The translations under genes and the position numbers were made by a program. Under the pieces are notes generated by a model. The model made no database searches and had not been told where the DNA came from. It saw nothing but the letters and a program-made list of their open reading frames with translations. This document shows, piece by piece, positions 20,997 to 31,868 of a stretch of DNA of 64,000 bases. The first letter of the stretch is position 1, and each line of letters opens with the position of its first letter. Source of the DNA: Ehretia macrophylla (taxonomy: Eukaryota > Streptophyta > Magnoliopsida > Boraginales > Ehretiaceae); NCBI GenBank assembly GCA_037974665.1, contig CM075764.1, forward strand, positions 83,289,825 through 83,353,824. The letters run 5' to 3'.

Positions 20997-23900
20997 TGTC
21001 ACGACCCCATATCAATCAATAATACGGTCTCTGATAGCACAAGAACAAAAGTATCCAAACTTACATGAAGCCTAAACAATCCTGGAATCGTGATGCCATG
21101 GGCTTAAGAAGATCATTCTTCCTAAGTCTGCAAAGACACACTACAATAGCCCGATCATTATTATCCACAAAGCAATAATCAAAACTATTAAAACCTTTCA
21201 TTTACATCAAGAATTCATGGCAACAAATGTTTTTGCCAACACTTTAATACCAAGAATACATCCCTATGATAATTTTCCAATACATAATAAGATAATCTAC
21301 ATAAACTCCATAAATAAAATATACATCATCCATTCATTACACAAAAATCCCACAACTACATAAATAACATAAGCATTATCCAAGCAAATCAAGTCTATGG
21401 ATCACTTTCATTCACCTAATGGTTCGGTCTCGGCATCACCTAAAATATGTTATGAAATGGGGTGAGTTTTCACCAACTCAGCGAGAAAGGATGTGACGCC
21501 CGAGATTTCTCATCACGTTTATTCATAACTATTGCATGTCTCTTTGAGCATTTCAATGTGCATTTCTTTTTCTTGATTATACGTTTTATTAGTGGTTACT
21601 ATTCATAAAAAAATTAACTGTCTAATTTGCTCGAATTAATATTTTTCCTACATAGTATAACTTACAAAAGGAATCGGGGACTTGTAGTTTTGGACTTTGA
21701 AGGTCAGGAACTTGCGTTTGAAAAATGATTAGTGTTTCATTGAATAGTGTTACGTAGTGTAAACATTATTTTTAAACTAGTTGGCATTTAAATTGAGATT
21801 TAGCATAGTTTGACCAAGATTTTGTGGTAATTGACTTAAGTTAAATATACAACACATACATATATACATCATATACCATAAATGCATACAAATGCTCATA
21901 AAAACAAAAAGAAAAATCCCTAAAACTACCCCCAAACCCGTCGACCTCAAGAAAAGAAAAGAGAGGAGAAAGTTTTGCTATTATCTTCAAATTTGCTTAA
22001 GAATCATTAACCTAGACCTCATTCCACCTCTCCACAGTCCTCATCCACCCTCCACAAGGCTCCTAGGTGAGTGAGATGCATCATCCTTGTTATTTAAAGT
22101 TTATGTCAAGTTTTTATATTTTTTGAATTTACTATTTTTGTTCTATAAATTTCTTGATTCTTGCTAGATATGGTATTATTACATGCTAGAGAACATCTTT
22201 ATGCATTGGTATAGCTTGGAACTAAGTTTTTAGCAAGAATCTACATGAGGAAGATGATGAATAGTACCAAACGAGGGTTTCCAAAAAAAGTTACAATTTA
22301 ATTCGATTCGAGTCTTCTAGTAGATGCTAATTAGGTCCATGAACATGGAAAAAATGTTAATTGGGCTTGTTAGGCTCAAAACTTGGGTAATTTGATCAAA
22401 ATAGGCCATTTTAGAAAGGGGTTTCGGGGTTAACTTGAATCCGGGCACGTTTCGAGGTTATGGCTAGTCTTTATTAAGTATTGAAGCCTTAGAAGTGCCT
22501 TCGTTTCACTTGTTTGGGTTCCAAAATTGATACTTGTAGTGTAAACCCACAAAGAGGCATTTTCGGTGTTTTGGTGTATTAGGTTATGATTTGGAGGCTC
22601 TAAATGAGGTATTTAGGTATCCTTAGATTGGTAGGATGGTTAGCTAGCTTAACTTGATCCTTGAATTCTGGTAGAAAGCTAAATAGCCTAGTTGAACAAA
22701 GGAAAAATGAATGAATTAATTGATTTAGTACTTGTATTGCTTTGTAGTTGCTCCTAGCGTGTCTAAATGCAATTCTAAGGCATGTGTGAGCTTTTGGTAA
22801 AGTTTTGTGAAAGGTATAATATTGACCCCTTTGTGTTCGCATAGTTAATTTCATGATAATTGCTTTATAGTTGAGTTACTTGTAATGAAAATAAGTATGA
22901 GTTAATAGCTTTATTGATTGATAGTACCATTATGGAATACTTACAATTGCTTGACCCTTGAGCATGTTACGTGAGTAATAGGTTTAGATGGCATGTTTTG
23001 TTAAAATGGAAAAAGTTATGTGTTAAGCATTTTAAGTGTTGGTGTTAACTTGGTAATTCTAGTTTATTAAATGTGTTTAAGGATTCTAGATGCTTAGAGC
23101 CATGCATGCTAAGTAATTAAGGGAGAATGTATACATATTAATGATCAATAATCATGGAGACTTGTAAATCATAGAGTAAATAGATTGTCAAAGCATGTGG
23201 TAGGTAACTTATGTAAGTGAAGAGTGGAATATGGAAATGATTCTTGGAGCATGCTTTATAGTGGGTATGTTTGGGGTTAAAATGTAGTATTCTAATTGGA
23301 TGCTTAGCTTAATGAAACCTTGTGATCAAGTTGAAGTGAATTAATTGTGAAGTAACTTGTTTTATATGGTTGAGTTGCCTTTAAGATACATGGAAAATGT
23401 TGAAATAAGATGATCTAAGCTTAGTTTTAGCTAGTTAACTTGTTTATTGTATGAATTGTGTGAATTTGAAGGGTTGTGGTTAGCTAACTTGGAATTGGTA
23501 GTGTTGGTTGTTGTATCGTCTTGAGGATGAAGATGATAGTGTGTGGTAGCTCTATTGTTTGTGAAATTGCTTGAAAGAAGTTTATCTAATACAAATTACC
23601 TAGTTATGAATTGTTACTTGATAATATAAGCTAATGTTATGTTCGGATCAGCTTACTGCCCCTGTCTTTCGAAGCTCTTTTGACTTGGTAAACATGCTCG
23701 AAACTTAACAAAATTTCTATAGCAGCTAGATTAGGCAGTTAAAACAAATGTTGATTTCTAGGGCTAAGGCTAATTCTAACGTTTTAACTCTCTGATCACA
23801 TCATTTCCGAAATGTAGCTCAAAAATCGCTGGTTCTGCCCAGCTATGCGTGGTTATGCGGAAAAGGGTTATGACTTTTGGAATTTAACTCAAAATTGAGC

Positions 23901-26441
23901 ACTGTTTGAACCTAAAATTAACTACACTCGAAGAGCTACGATTATACATAAAAATAAGATAGTTTGGAGGTCAATAGCCTAGGTAACCGAATTGATTAAA
24001 TTAAGCTTCTGTTAGATGAATTGAAAAATGTCCTAGTTGAGCTTGCGGTATTAACTTTGCTCTTGGAAACTTGTGTTGAATGTTTGAAGAATTAATTAGA
24101 ATGTAAGTTAAATATAAAGATGTTAACCAATACATGTTAGTTGAGTTCACTTGTATAGTTGGCATTTAGTTTATATGTTAAGTGCAATTTTGATTAGTTA
24201 TAGTTAAGTTAACTTTATATATATGTAAATGCTTCTCTATTGTTACAAAGCTATGGTATTTAATTAAGTTACAATAAAATAAAGTATGTAATATAGATTC
24301 TTGGATGTGAAAGATAGTTGTTAAACCTTCTTATTCAATTGCTAAAGTGTTATAGTTATATGAAAACTAGGGTATTCATATTCAAGCTAATCCAAGGAAA
24401 GTTGGAGTAACTAAGCCATTTTTATATCTTGAGGCTTGATAAAGGTGTGTGAGCTTTCATTCATTTTGTGCATATTAGCTTATTTTATTGCTCTCAAATT
24501 ATAAGATTTAGTTTAATTAATTTAATTTATATGAACTTATTACTTGTTGTATTGTGATTGAGGACAACCTACTTTGTTGTCCCTCATTCATGTGCTTCTT
24601 GAATTATATTATCATTGTTTGAGTTATTGTGATCGAATATCGGGTTGCGCAACCTTTTTGGACATGGTAGCGTCGAGAAACACGGGTGGCATCGGGCTTA
24701 CCATGCTCCCTCGACTACCATGGTACCTATTCCCTTTCTCTCGCTGAGTATACTTGACTACCCCAGAGACGTGGTTCACCTGCTGTGCATATGGATCTAC
24801 CTCAGGAGAAAGGGTTGTAGGATCGGGGTACATTCGGAGTACCCCATTTTGGAGGAATAAGGGTTTTGCTGGCACTTGCTTGAAGATCTTGGCTCGTGGC
24901 TCGTGGCTCGTGACTGAAGACAAACGTAGAACCGTATCCTTTTTATACGTGGTTAAATACTTGTCTAATTAACTTTGTTATTTTGTGTTGTACATGTTAT
25001 TATTCTTGTTGCATCTCATGAAAGCATCACCTCCCTCACTGAGTATACATGTTGTATACTCACTTTCGTTTCTAACACCTTTCAGGATCAGTGCTATTTG
25101 AGGTAGAAAAGAAGGCTCGAGAGTTTCGTGTTGATGATGCTGGCTTACGTGGATTGTCATTGAATTCAGTTTTGTAATTGTAAAGTTAAGTTTAAAATGT
25201 TTTGATAGTTATGAATGACTTGTAATGTTTTATTAACTTGTAATCTTTACGTTGTTGTCTAGTTGACTTGTATGCTTATAAAGATGAAATGGATTGAGGT
25301 TGTGGTCTGGTGGTGGTATGTTGATGTTTGCAGGTTTCTAGATAGTCCTATATATTGGGAAAACTCTGTCCGTTTTTTCCTAAATTTGGTGACCGGGTTA
25401 GAATTGAGTTGTGATTAGCATGACTATTAGAGCTTTCGGTCTCGTGAAGGATCAGGGCGTTACAAGGGGAGTAATAGAAGGTTTTGGAAAACATTTAGCT
25501 TCGAAAACCATTTTGGAAATGTGCATTGGAATGATAAATAAGCAACACATACAAATAGGTCAAGTAATGCAAAGTAAGTAAACATTCAATAACGATACAT
25601 TCGTTCTGTTGATGCCGTCCCCTTACACCATCACAAACTCTACCGTTCTCCTTGTTACTCATTCTCAAGAGCATTTGAATACCCTGTGCTAAGACCCAAC
25701 ACCCCGTGGACAAGCTCCGTCCACAAGAGTGAGAGATTTGGCCATGTTGGTGGTGTTATCGCCTAACAAGCTTGATGCTGCCAAGTGTAACACGACACAA
25801 CCAAGCCGCGATTAACATTTGCATGCACATTTAATCACTTCTACACATTTGCTACACTCAGGAGGACAACAAAGCAGGTTACCCCTCGATCATATTAACA
25901 AGTATTTACATTCAATAGCACATTTGTTGGGTACGCTATGCTCAGATGGAACAACAAAGTTGGTTCCCCCTCCATCATATTAACCATTCATTTAGCATTT
26001 CATTTCCATTTAGCAACACATTGGTTGGGTAACAAATTAGGTCACCCAACCATTAGCAAACACCTTTAAACATTTTCCATAGCATTTAACTTTGAACATA
26101 AACATTTAGCATCAAGCATATAATCAACACTTAACCAACTTACAATGCAGCACAAGTGCATAAAACAACATAATCCTATTTTTCAACATCTAACAACTAA
26201 TATTTAACCAATATTTTAACCAACTTTTAACCCACTTATATGCAATATAAATGCACAAACTTATCATAGCCCTCATATATGCCAACTATAATACATTATA
26301 AATGCAAAACATTGGCAAAACCAAGCATAAAACAAGTTTAATAAGAAAAATAACAAAATCGTACCATTGCTGAAAAATTCTGAAAATTCACTAAAATCAC
26401 TCTAAATTCCACCAAAATTGCACCTAAGCTATGAAATTAAG

Positions 26442-26497
<56 letters not shown>

Positions 26498-27489
26498 CAA
26501 GCATTTAGGAAGCATTTAAGTATTAAAAACACAAGAAAAACACTGTTCACATTTTCTGAAATTTTTTCCAGCAACACCATTTTCACAAATACTCCACCAT
26601 TCTTGCTTCTAAGCCTTTAAATCATGCAATAAACACATATATAAGCATATGAACTCTATATCTAAGCTATGAACCAAAGATTCAACTCATTTTTAGTCAT
26701 ATAACTCATTATACAACACATATATCCAAGCTACAACAAATCATGGTTCAATCTAGCTAAACATCAAGTATATTGCACTCAAGACCCTATCAAGCAAGAA
26801 TTATATGCACATACAACAATATATCACCTATATATGCAATTTCAAAACCAAACCATAAACTTTAACTTTTAGATTTAGAAATCCCCTCACCTTTTATGGA
26901 AAGAAAAGCTAGAAATAGGTAGTAGACACTTAGAATAAGCAAAAACAAGCTTCAATTGGTGAGCAAAGGTCTTTGATCTTCCTCTTTCTCTTAAATTTTG
27001 CTTGAAAAAACCTAGAAAACACTATTCACTCACTCTCTCTTGCTCTCGGCTGAAGAAGGAAGAAATTGGGGCTTTTTGGCTTTGTTTTTTTTATTTGGTT
27101 GGTCAAGGTAAGTCAATGCAAGATCAAAAGGTCAATTCCCAAGTAAAAGACAGCTCCGATGCATTTTACAAAAACAGTCATAACTTCTTTTAGCAAACTC
27201 CAATTCACGAACTGTTTGAAGTGTTAGAAACTAGACTCGTAGATCTTTTCAAAAATATATAATTCACCACCTAAGTCTTCCCCAATTGGTGCATTTTTTA
27301 TGCCGAAGTTGGCCCAAAACTGATTCGTCACTTAGGAGTATGACTTATTTAATTCAATTCGACATTTACTGAAATGTCCCAGCATCATTTTGACACATTC
27401 CTCACCACTCATTACTTTTTTAAACATTAATGGGTCATTTCCTAAAAATCATCAAATTATTCCGACTCACCTCTGGCACGGGAATTACA
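20997..27489 (-). repeat. Solo LTR, group D (D3), TSD CTCGT, carrying solo LTR B2
   Basis: On the minus strand it starts TGTAATTCCCGTGCCAGAGG (right end, 27489) and ends ATATGGGGTCGTGACA (left end, 20997). Flanks are CTCGT at 20992-20996 and 27490-27494, a perfect 5-bp TSD, and the gag frame is continuous across it. Without B2 it is about 2.5 kb. It has antisense copies of the module: donor-like AAAG/GTGAGGG near 26888-26897, three CTACTTT/CTGCTTT-type loops near 25865, 25955 and 26035, a decayed terminal hairpin at 21472-21489 and an acceptor-like TTTTAG/G near 21445. An (AT)n run lies at 26446-26491. Confidence 0.92.
21492..25464 (+). repeat. Solo LTR, group B (B2), nested in D3
   Basis: It starts TGTGACGCCCGAGA and ends GGATCAGGGCGTTACA (3,973 bp, the longest LTR here). 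Flanks AAGGA and AGGGG are at best a degraded TSD, but D3 homology resumes exactly at both sides. The module includes AG/GTGAGTGAG (22065-22074), a GAGGACAAC-CTACTTT-GTTGTCC hairpin (24559-24583), CATGGTAG...CTACCATG (24664-24722), a GTATCC box (24933), TCACTGAGTATAC...GTATACTCAC (25036-25061) and TTTCAG/G at 25085. A 31-codon frame follows the acceptor. It has no coding domain of its own. Confidence 0.85.
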
Positions 27490-27718
27490 CTCGTATCCCC
27501 GTCCAGCAAGAATACAACAAAGATAATCTTTTTGTCATCTGTATATTCAAGTGCATCCTAGATATTCTCAACCCTTTCCAACCAAGCCTCGGCCTTTTCG
27601 TCATGCGATTCCCCCAGAAACCTCAATGGTCCATACTTCAAGAATCGCTCTAGCATGTTATCTCCCCCATTACCATTGCCACCATTATTATTATTGTTGT
27701 TGTGGTTTCCCGGATTGT

Positions 27719-28797
27719 TAATATCCTTGAAAAAATGTTAAGAGCCTTGCCAATGATACTAAGAGAATGGAAATTAGCCTTAGAGAATATGAGTAAATCA
27801 TCCACAAAAGCTAAATGATTAAGCTTCAACATTTTACACTTGGGATGGAAATCAAAACCTTTAATCTTCGAGCCTCTATTAAGCAACTAGGAAAGAACTT
27901 CCATGCACAAGAGAAAGATGTAGGCCAAGATAGGATCACCTTGACGGAGACCTTTTTAGCCCTGAAAAAATCCCTCCATAGGATCGTTAATAATGACTGA
28001 GTATGAGGGGGTAGTAATGCACATTTTAACCTATTTAATGACGACTTCTGGGAACTTGAAAGCTTGGAGACAAGTGAGAATAAAATTCCAATCAATGGAA
28101 TCATAAGCTTTCATAATATCAATCTTAATGATGCATCTGGGACTAATTCTTTTCCTCCCAAAATTTCTGAGTTGCTCTTGCAGTAAGGACATTGTCGATG
28201 ATCCTTCTCCGTAGATTAAAGGCTGTTTGATTCAAGGAGATGATAGACTCAAGGATGGACTTCAGTCGATTAATAGTAACCTTCAAAATGCACTTATAAA
28301 TAACATTGCAGCATGAAATTTGACGGTAGTCATGGACACAAGAAGGGTTCTCAATCTTCGGAATCAGGCAGATAGCAGTCGAATTAATTTTTTTAAGAAT
28401 TTTACCCTCCTCCAGAGATGATCGGACTGAATCGCACAAATCTTGAACAATAACATTCCAAGAATTCTTGAAGAAATGCTATCATGAATAGAAAAAAGGG
28501 CCTCTTGGATTTCATTGTTAGTGACAGAAGAAATGAGATCAACACATTGATCCTCTCCCACAGATTTCCCCAGAGTGGATGCCAGATCTTCAGTTGAGAT
28601 ATGCTCACTACTAACTCTTTCCTTGCCAAGGAGGTCATGGTAGTAGTTGAGAATGGTTTCTTTCACCTCTTCTACAGAATTAGTAAAATTACCATCTATT
28701 TTGATGAGTGTATTGATATTGTTCTAGTTTTGCACCCTCTATGATTTTTCACCTCTAGGCCGTAAGTATTTTGGGACAAGAACGTTATCAACTGCAA
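27719..28797 (-). pseudogene. LINE (non-LTR) reverse transcriptase fragment
   Basis: On the minus strand, the frame shows VKETILNYYHDLLGKERV, NNEIQEALFSIHD, then CLIPKIENPSCVHDYRQISC, YKCILKVTINRLKSIL, NQTAF and the catalytic FVDDLLIFSKA near 27784-27814. These are the ordered blocks of a plant L1-type LINE RT (the usual L-P-K, R-P-I-S and x-D-D motifs, with RPIS reading RQIS). Frameshifts and stops break it. It is truncated at about 27718, where gypsy gag on the same strand begins, so the last third of the RT is missing. Its first 28 bases are an inverted copy of bases at 29651-29679. Confidence 0.85.
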
Positions 28798-29690
28798 CCT
28801 AGTGGAAACCACAGACCAAGCCATTCTCTGCAAGGTTTCTTGCCAGGTAACTCTAATCCTTGGTTTGTTTGCTTTGTTTATGGGAGTAACGAATACTGGG
28901 AAAGAAGGAAACTTTGGGCGTGTATTGTCGAATGGAGCACAAAGTTGGTAATTTTCCTTTCTGTGTCTTGGGTGACCTCAACGAAATATAGAGAGTTGAG
29001 GAGAGGATGAACTGTAATGCACTATCTGCTGGGTCACTTGAATTCAATGAATGTATCGAAAGGGCAGACTGGTGGAACATCAGAATGTAGGGCCTGAATT
29101 TACATGGAGTAATAATTCTAGAGGAGATAATATCAAAGCCAGCAAGTTGGATCGAGTCCTTGTGAACAGTGAATGGTTTCTATTCTTTGAGAACTCTCCT
29201 CTTCGAGTGGATATGTCTCTGATCACTACCCACTGATTCTTGCAATTCTCAGAGATGAGACTAAAAGAGCGGCACCATTCAGGTTTTTTAATATCTGGAC
29301 ATCTCATAAAATTATGCACAAGTTGTGGAAAGGGCCTGGTCTCATAACTTTGAAGTTGTTCCAATGTTTCAATTTACATAGAAGTTGAAAGTTCTCAAGT
29401 CTGTCCTCAAACAGTTCAACCAGAACCATTACAAGAACTTGGATGGTACAATCAATAATCTCAAGCATAGCTTATGTATTGTGCAAGATAGCATTCTCAA
29501 TGGTCTCCATTTAGATTATACTTTGGAACAGGAGCAGGTACTGCGTGATCAACTTGAGTATGCTCTTTCTATGGAGGATTTGATCCTTAGGCAGAAAGCT
29601 AGAGTTCTTTGGTTGAAGGAGGGTGATAAGAATTCTTCTTTCTTTCACAAGTTGCAGTTGATAACGTTCTTATCCCAAAGTAAAAGGTGT
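28798..29690 (+). pseudogene. LINE endonuclease C-terminus and linker fragment
   Basis: On the plus strand, with frameshifts, the sequence gives NPWFVCFVYGSNEYWERRKL, then GPEFTWSNNSRGDN, KLDRVLVNSEW and a D-H-Y-P motif from shifted frames. These are the C-terminal blocks of the APE-type endonuclease of plant LINEs. It continues into the EN-RT linker LILRQKARVLWLKEGDKNSS with FFHKLQ (29575-29656). The linker should be followed by RT, but RT is found instead on the opposite strand immediately to the left. The frame 29385-29726 covers the linker part. Confidence 0.85.
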
Positions 29691-29799
29691 TTTTGGTACT
29701 CCAGATTGGATTTAACGGTGTTATAGTTATCTAAAGAGCATCAATTTTAATATGCACTTTTTTAGATAGTACAGGTAATAATAAGCTTCTCTCAACAAT

Positions 29800-30083
29800 T
29801 GCAAGCAATAAGGATATCAACAGGTATATGTTCCAACTCTTTTTCTGTGTCGCAGTCTATCACATTTGGATTGAAAGGAATGAATGCATTTTTGGCCATC
29901 AAGCTCACACTGAAGAATAGATTCTAGATACAATTAGAGCGGATGTCTTCCTCAAGACCCAATGACGGAATCGATTTTCTATCACAAGCATTACATCAAT
30001 AGAGTACATTTAAATTTTACTTGATTGCGACTTTGTTTGCTGATTGTAGTTGGATTGTTAGTGACCATTCTTCCCCTTTATGA
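29800..30083 (+). pseudogene. LINE C-terminal fragment and 3' UTR start
   Basis: The frame reads FQLFFCVAVYHIWIERNECI then FGHQAHTEE-stop-ILDTIRADVFLK. This matches the C-terminal zinc-finger/tail region after the RT of plant LINEs (IW-x-ERN block, D-I-x-x-D). It ends in non-coding 3' UTR. The UTR is interrupted by a CACTA-type element with TSD TGA and continues from 31371. It belongs with the poly(A)-tailed end at 31546. Confidence 0.7.
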
Positions 30084-30370
30084 CATTACCACACTTTTTA
30101 GCTCTTGTAACATTTGAAAATCGTTGCAGAAGAAATAAAAACCATTGCAAATGACATTAGGCAACGGTTTTCTTACCGTTGAATCTGTTCTCGTTTTCTA
30201 ATCTCTACTGCAGCGGTTTTTTGTAAATAAATAGTAATGGTAAAAAAACCATCGCAACTGATTTTTTTTGCAACGGTTTTTTTTAAAGACTACATAATAA
30301 GTATTTTCCTATTTGCAACAGTTTTTAAAAATATAAGCAACGGTTATCTTACAATTGCAAGTTCGCCATT

Positions 30371-30407
<37 letters not shown>

Positions 30408-31367
30408 GATTCTCTTTCTTTCTTATTTATTGAGTTGCACTTAGATAAATTCTTCTACATAGGTAGTAATGAGACTCGAACTCAAGATCTTTTTGATAAT
30501 AAACTCTGTAACAATGTCAAACTAACCATCTCATCTAACAGTTAAGTTGTTAGAGAAAAACTTATTACATTCATTTATATCTCTAATAGTCAACAATTTT
30601 TAGAAATATAAATATATTCTTTTACAACTACAATACTCTTTTTCATAAACTTGCCCCGAATTTTTAACTAGTCGACAATAGTTTAGAACTAAGAAACAAT
30701 GAAAAATCTAAATTTTGACCAAAAAAAAATTGTAAAAATAAGGGGTTAAAAAATGAAACCTAATTAATCAATTTTTTTTCTCTTTGTTTCAAATAATTAG
30801 TTGTGATAGTTTCTCATTTTCAATAACTAAAACTCAAATTTCTTTACGAACAAAATATCTCAAGATGTCTCACCAAATAAATATAAAATAAGAAATAGTT
30901 TTCTTGCGTTGCATTTAACCCAATACTTTTACATACCATTGCCTAAAACCAAATACAATAAGCAACACTTAACAAAAAAGGTAGTATATCGTAGACTTTG
31001 CAACTGTAAGACTCAATACTAATAAAACTGTTACAAAATAATTTATTTTATAAGTTACAACTAACCCATAATTTTACAAACCGTTGCAAAAAATGAATGA
31101 AATAAGCAACACTTCATAAAAAAAAAGCGTTGCATATTATAGATATTACAATAGTTGATGCAAAGCATTGCAAAAAGTTATAGATATTGCAACAGTTAAT
31201 TAAAACCATGGCAAAAGGTTATAGATATTGTAACAGTTAATTAAAAGCGTTGCAAAAGGTTTTATTTCTAAACAACAGCTATAAAACTATTGCAAAATGA
31301 CATTTATAGCAACGGTTTTCTTATATGTTCAATTTAAGGGTTGCAAGAAGTCAAAAATGTTATAGTG
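30084..31367. mobile_element. Non-autonomous CACTA-type (En/Spm) element, TSD TGA
   Basis: The left end starts CATTACCACACTTTTTAGC and the right end, read inverted, is CACTATAACATTTTTGAC. Both continue to TTGYAAC, so the terminal inverted repeats match over about 25 bases with small gaps. TGA is duplicated at 30081-30083 and 31368-31370, the 3-bp TSD typical of this superfamily. The left CACTA has mutated to CATTA. The interior is full of short direct and inverted copies of GCAACGGTTTT / AACCGTTGC (for example near 30172, 30211, 30271, 30341, 31080, 31309), the subterminal transposase-binding type of repeat. No transposase frame is present. It sits in a LINE 3' UTR. Confidence 0.85.
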
Positions 31368-31370
31368 TGA

Positions 31371-31546
31371 CTTAGAATGACTACTTCTTTGTGGTGTTGG
31401 TTTTGTAGTTGGTTGCGGTTTCACATTTGCATTTCTAGTTCAGGCTAAGCTTGTTTGCTTTCCTCCATGTTTTTTTGTAAAAACTTTATTCATTTCTTTA
31501 TGAAATCCAGTTATTTGTTTGTCTTGAAAAAAAAAAAAAAAAAACA
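31371..31546 (+). mobile_element. LINE 3' end with poly(A) tail
   Basis: Sequence after the CACTA TSD continues the LINE 3' UTR and ends in an uninterrupted A-run of about 18 bases (31529-31546), the hallmark of a LINE 3' terminus on the plus strand. No TSD could be paired because the 5' side is rearranged. Confidence 0.65.
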
Positions 31547-31868
31547 TTCTCTCAACAAATATAGGGTGACTAAAATTATATATTGTGTTATAGAATGAAA
31601 TAAGCTGGAGAAATGATCTAGAAGTTTGAATATTTAGCTGATTAAGTGGATCAAATAAACACCTATATGTTTATACAGATTTTACCACTTTTCACTTGGC
31701 TTAACGTGTGAGACTTTTTTCGAGAATACCTTTCAATTTACGAAGAATTAAGCTACGCCTACCAAACAAAAGCAAACCAAATCCCACAAAGTCTTATTTC
31801 AGTACTAGAAACGAAGCTACCAATATTTAAAAAATTAGTGAACAAAATCTAGCTATTTAATTAACCAT
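31547..31868. other. 3' flank of SDR gene, no gene seen
   Basis: AT-rich sequence between the LINE tail and the SDR stop codon. It should contain the SDR 3' UTR on the minus strand. No canonical AATAAA was pinned with confidence. Confidence 0.4.

Larger units (their letters stand above)
20412..27718 (-). pseudogene. Second gypsy gag (minus), split by solo LTR D3
   Basis: The gag is read on the minus strand from 27718 to 27490 and then from 20996 to 20412. The first part contains RFLKYGPLRFLGE and EKAEAWLERVE, then FLLDGDTS. After removing LTR D3 (20997-27489) it runs straight into TRQWWRIIKLQWEH, YLWENFVKAFKDNYIP, CNLTVAQYEVQFNKLSNYV and RFIRGLRPKI (Retrotrans_gag-type core). It ends in a zinc knuckle CAYCNRKSHFEADCW near 20455-20500. 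The frame 20583-21002 is nearly clean. Gag forms the particle and binds RNA. The upstream end is cut at 27718 by a junction to LINE sequence, the downstream end at 20411 by LTR D2. PBS and LTRs for this element are not present here. Confidence 0.88.

Noticed and set aside
22600..22854. Minus-strand frame of 84 codons in LTR B2
   Set aside because: It lies in the AT-rich interior of the putative LTR intron and has no counterpart in the other group B LTRs.
24645..24972. Overlapping frames on both strands in LTR B2
   Set aside because: They coincide with the conserved stem unit and are not open in the homologous B1, B3 and B4.
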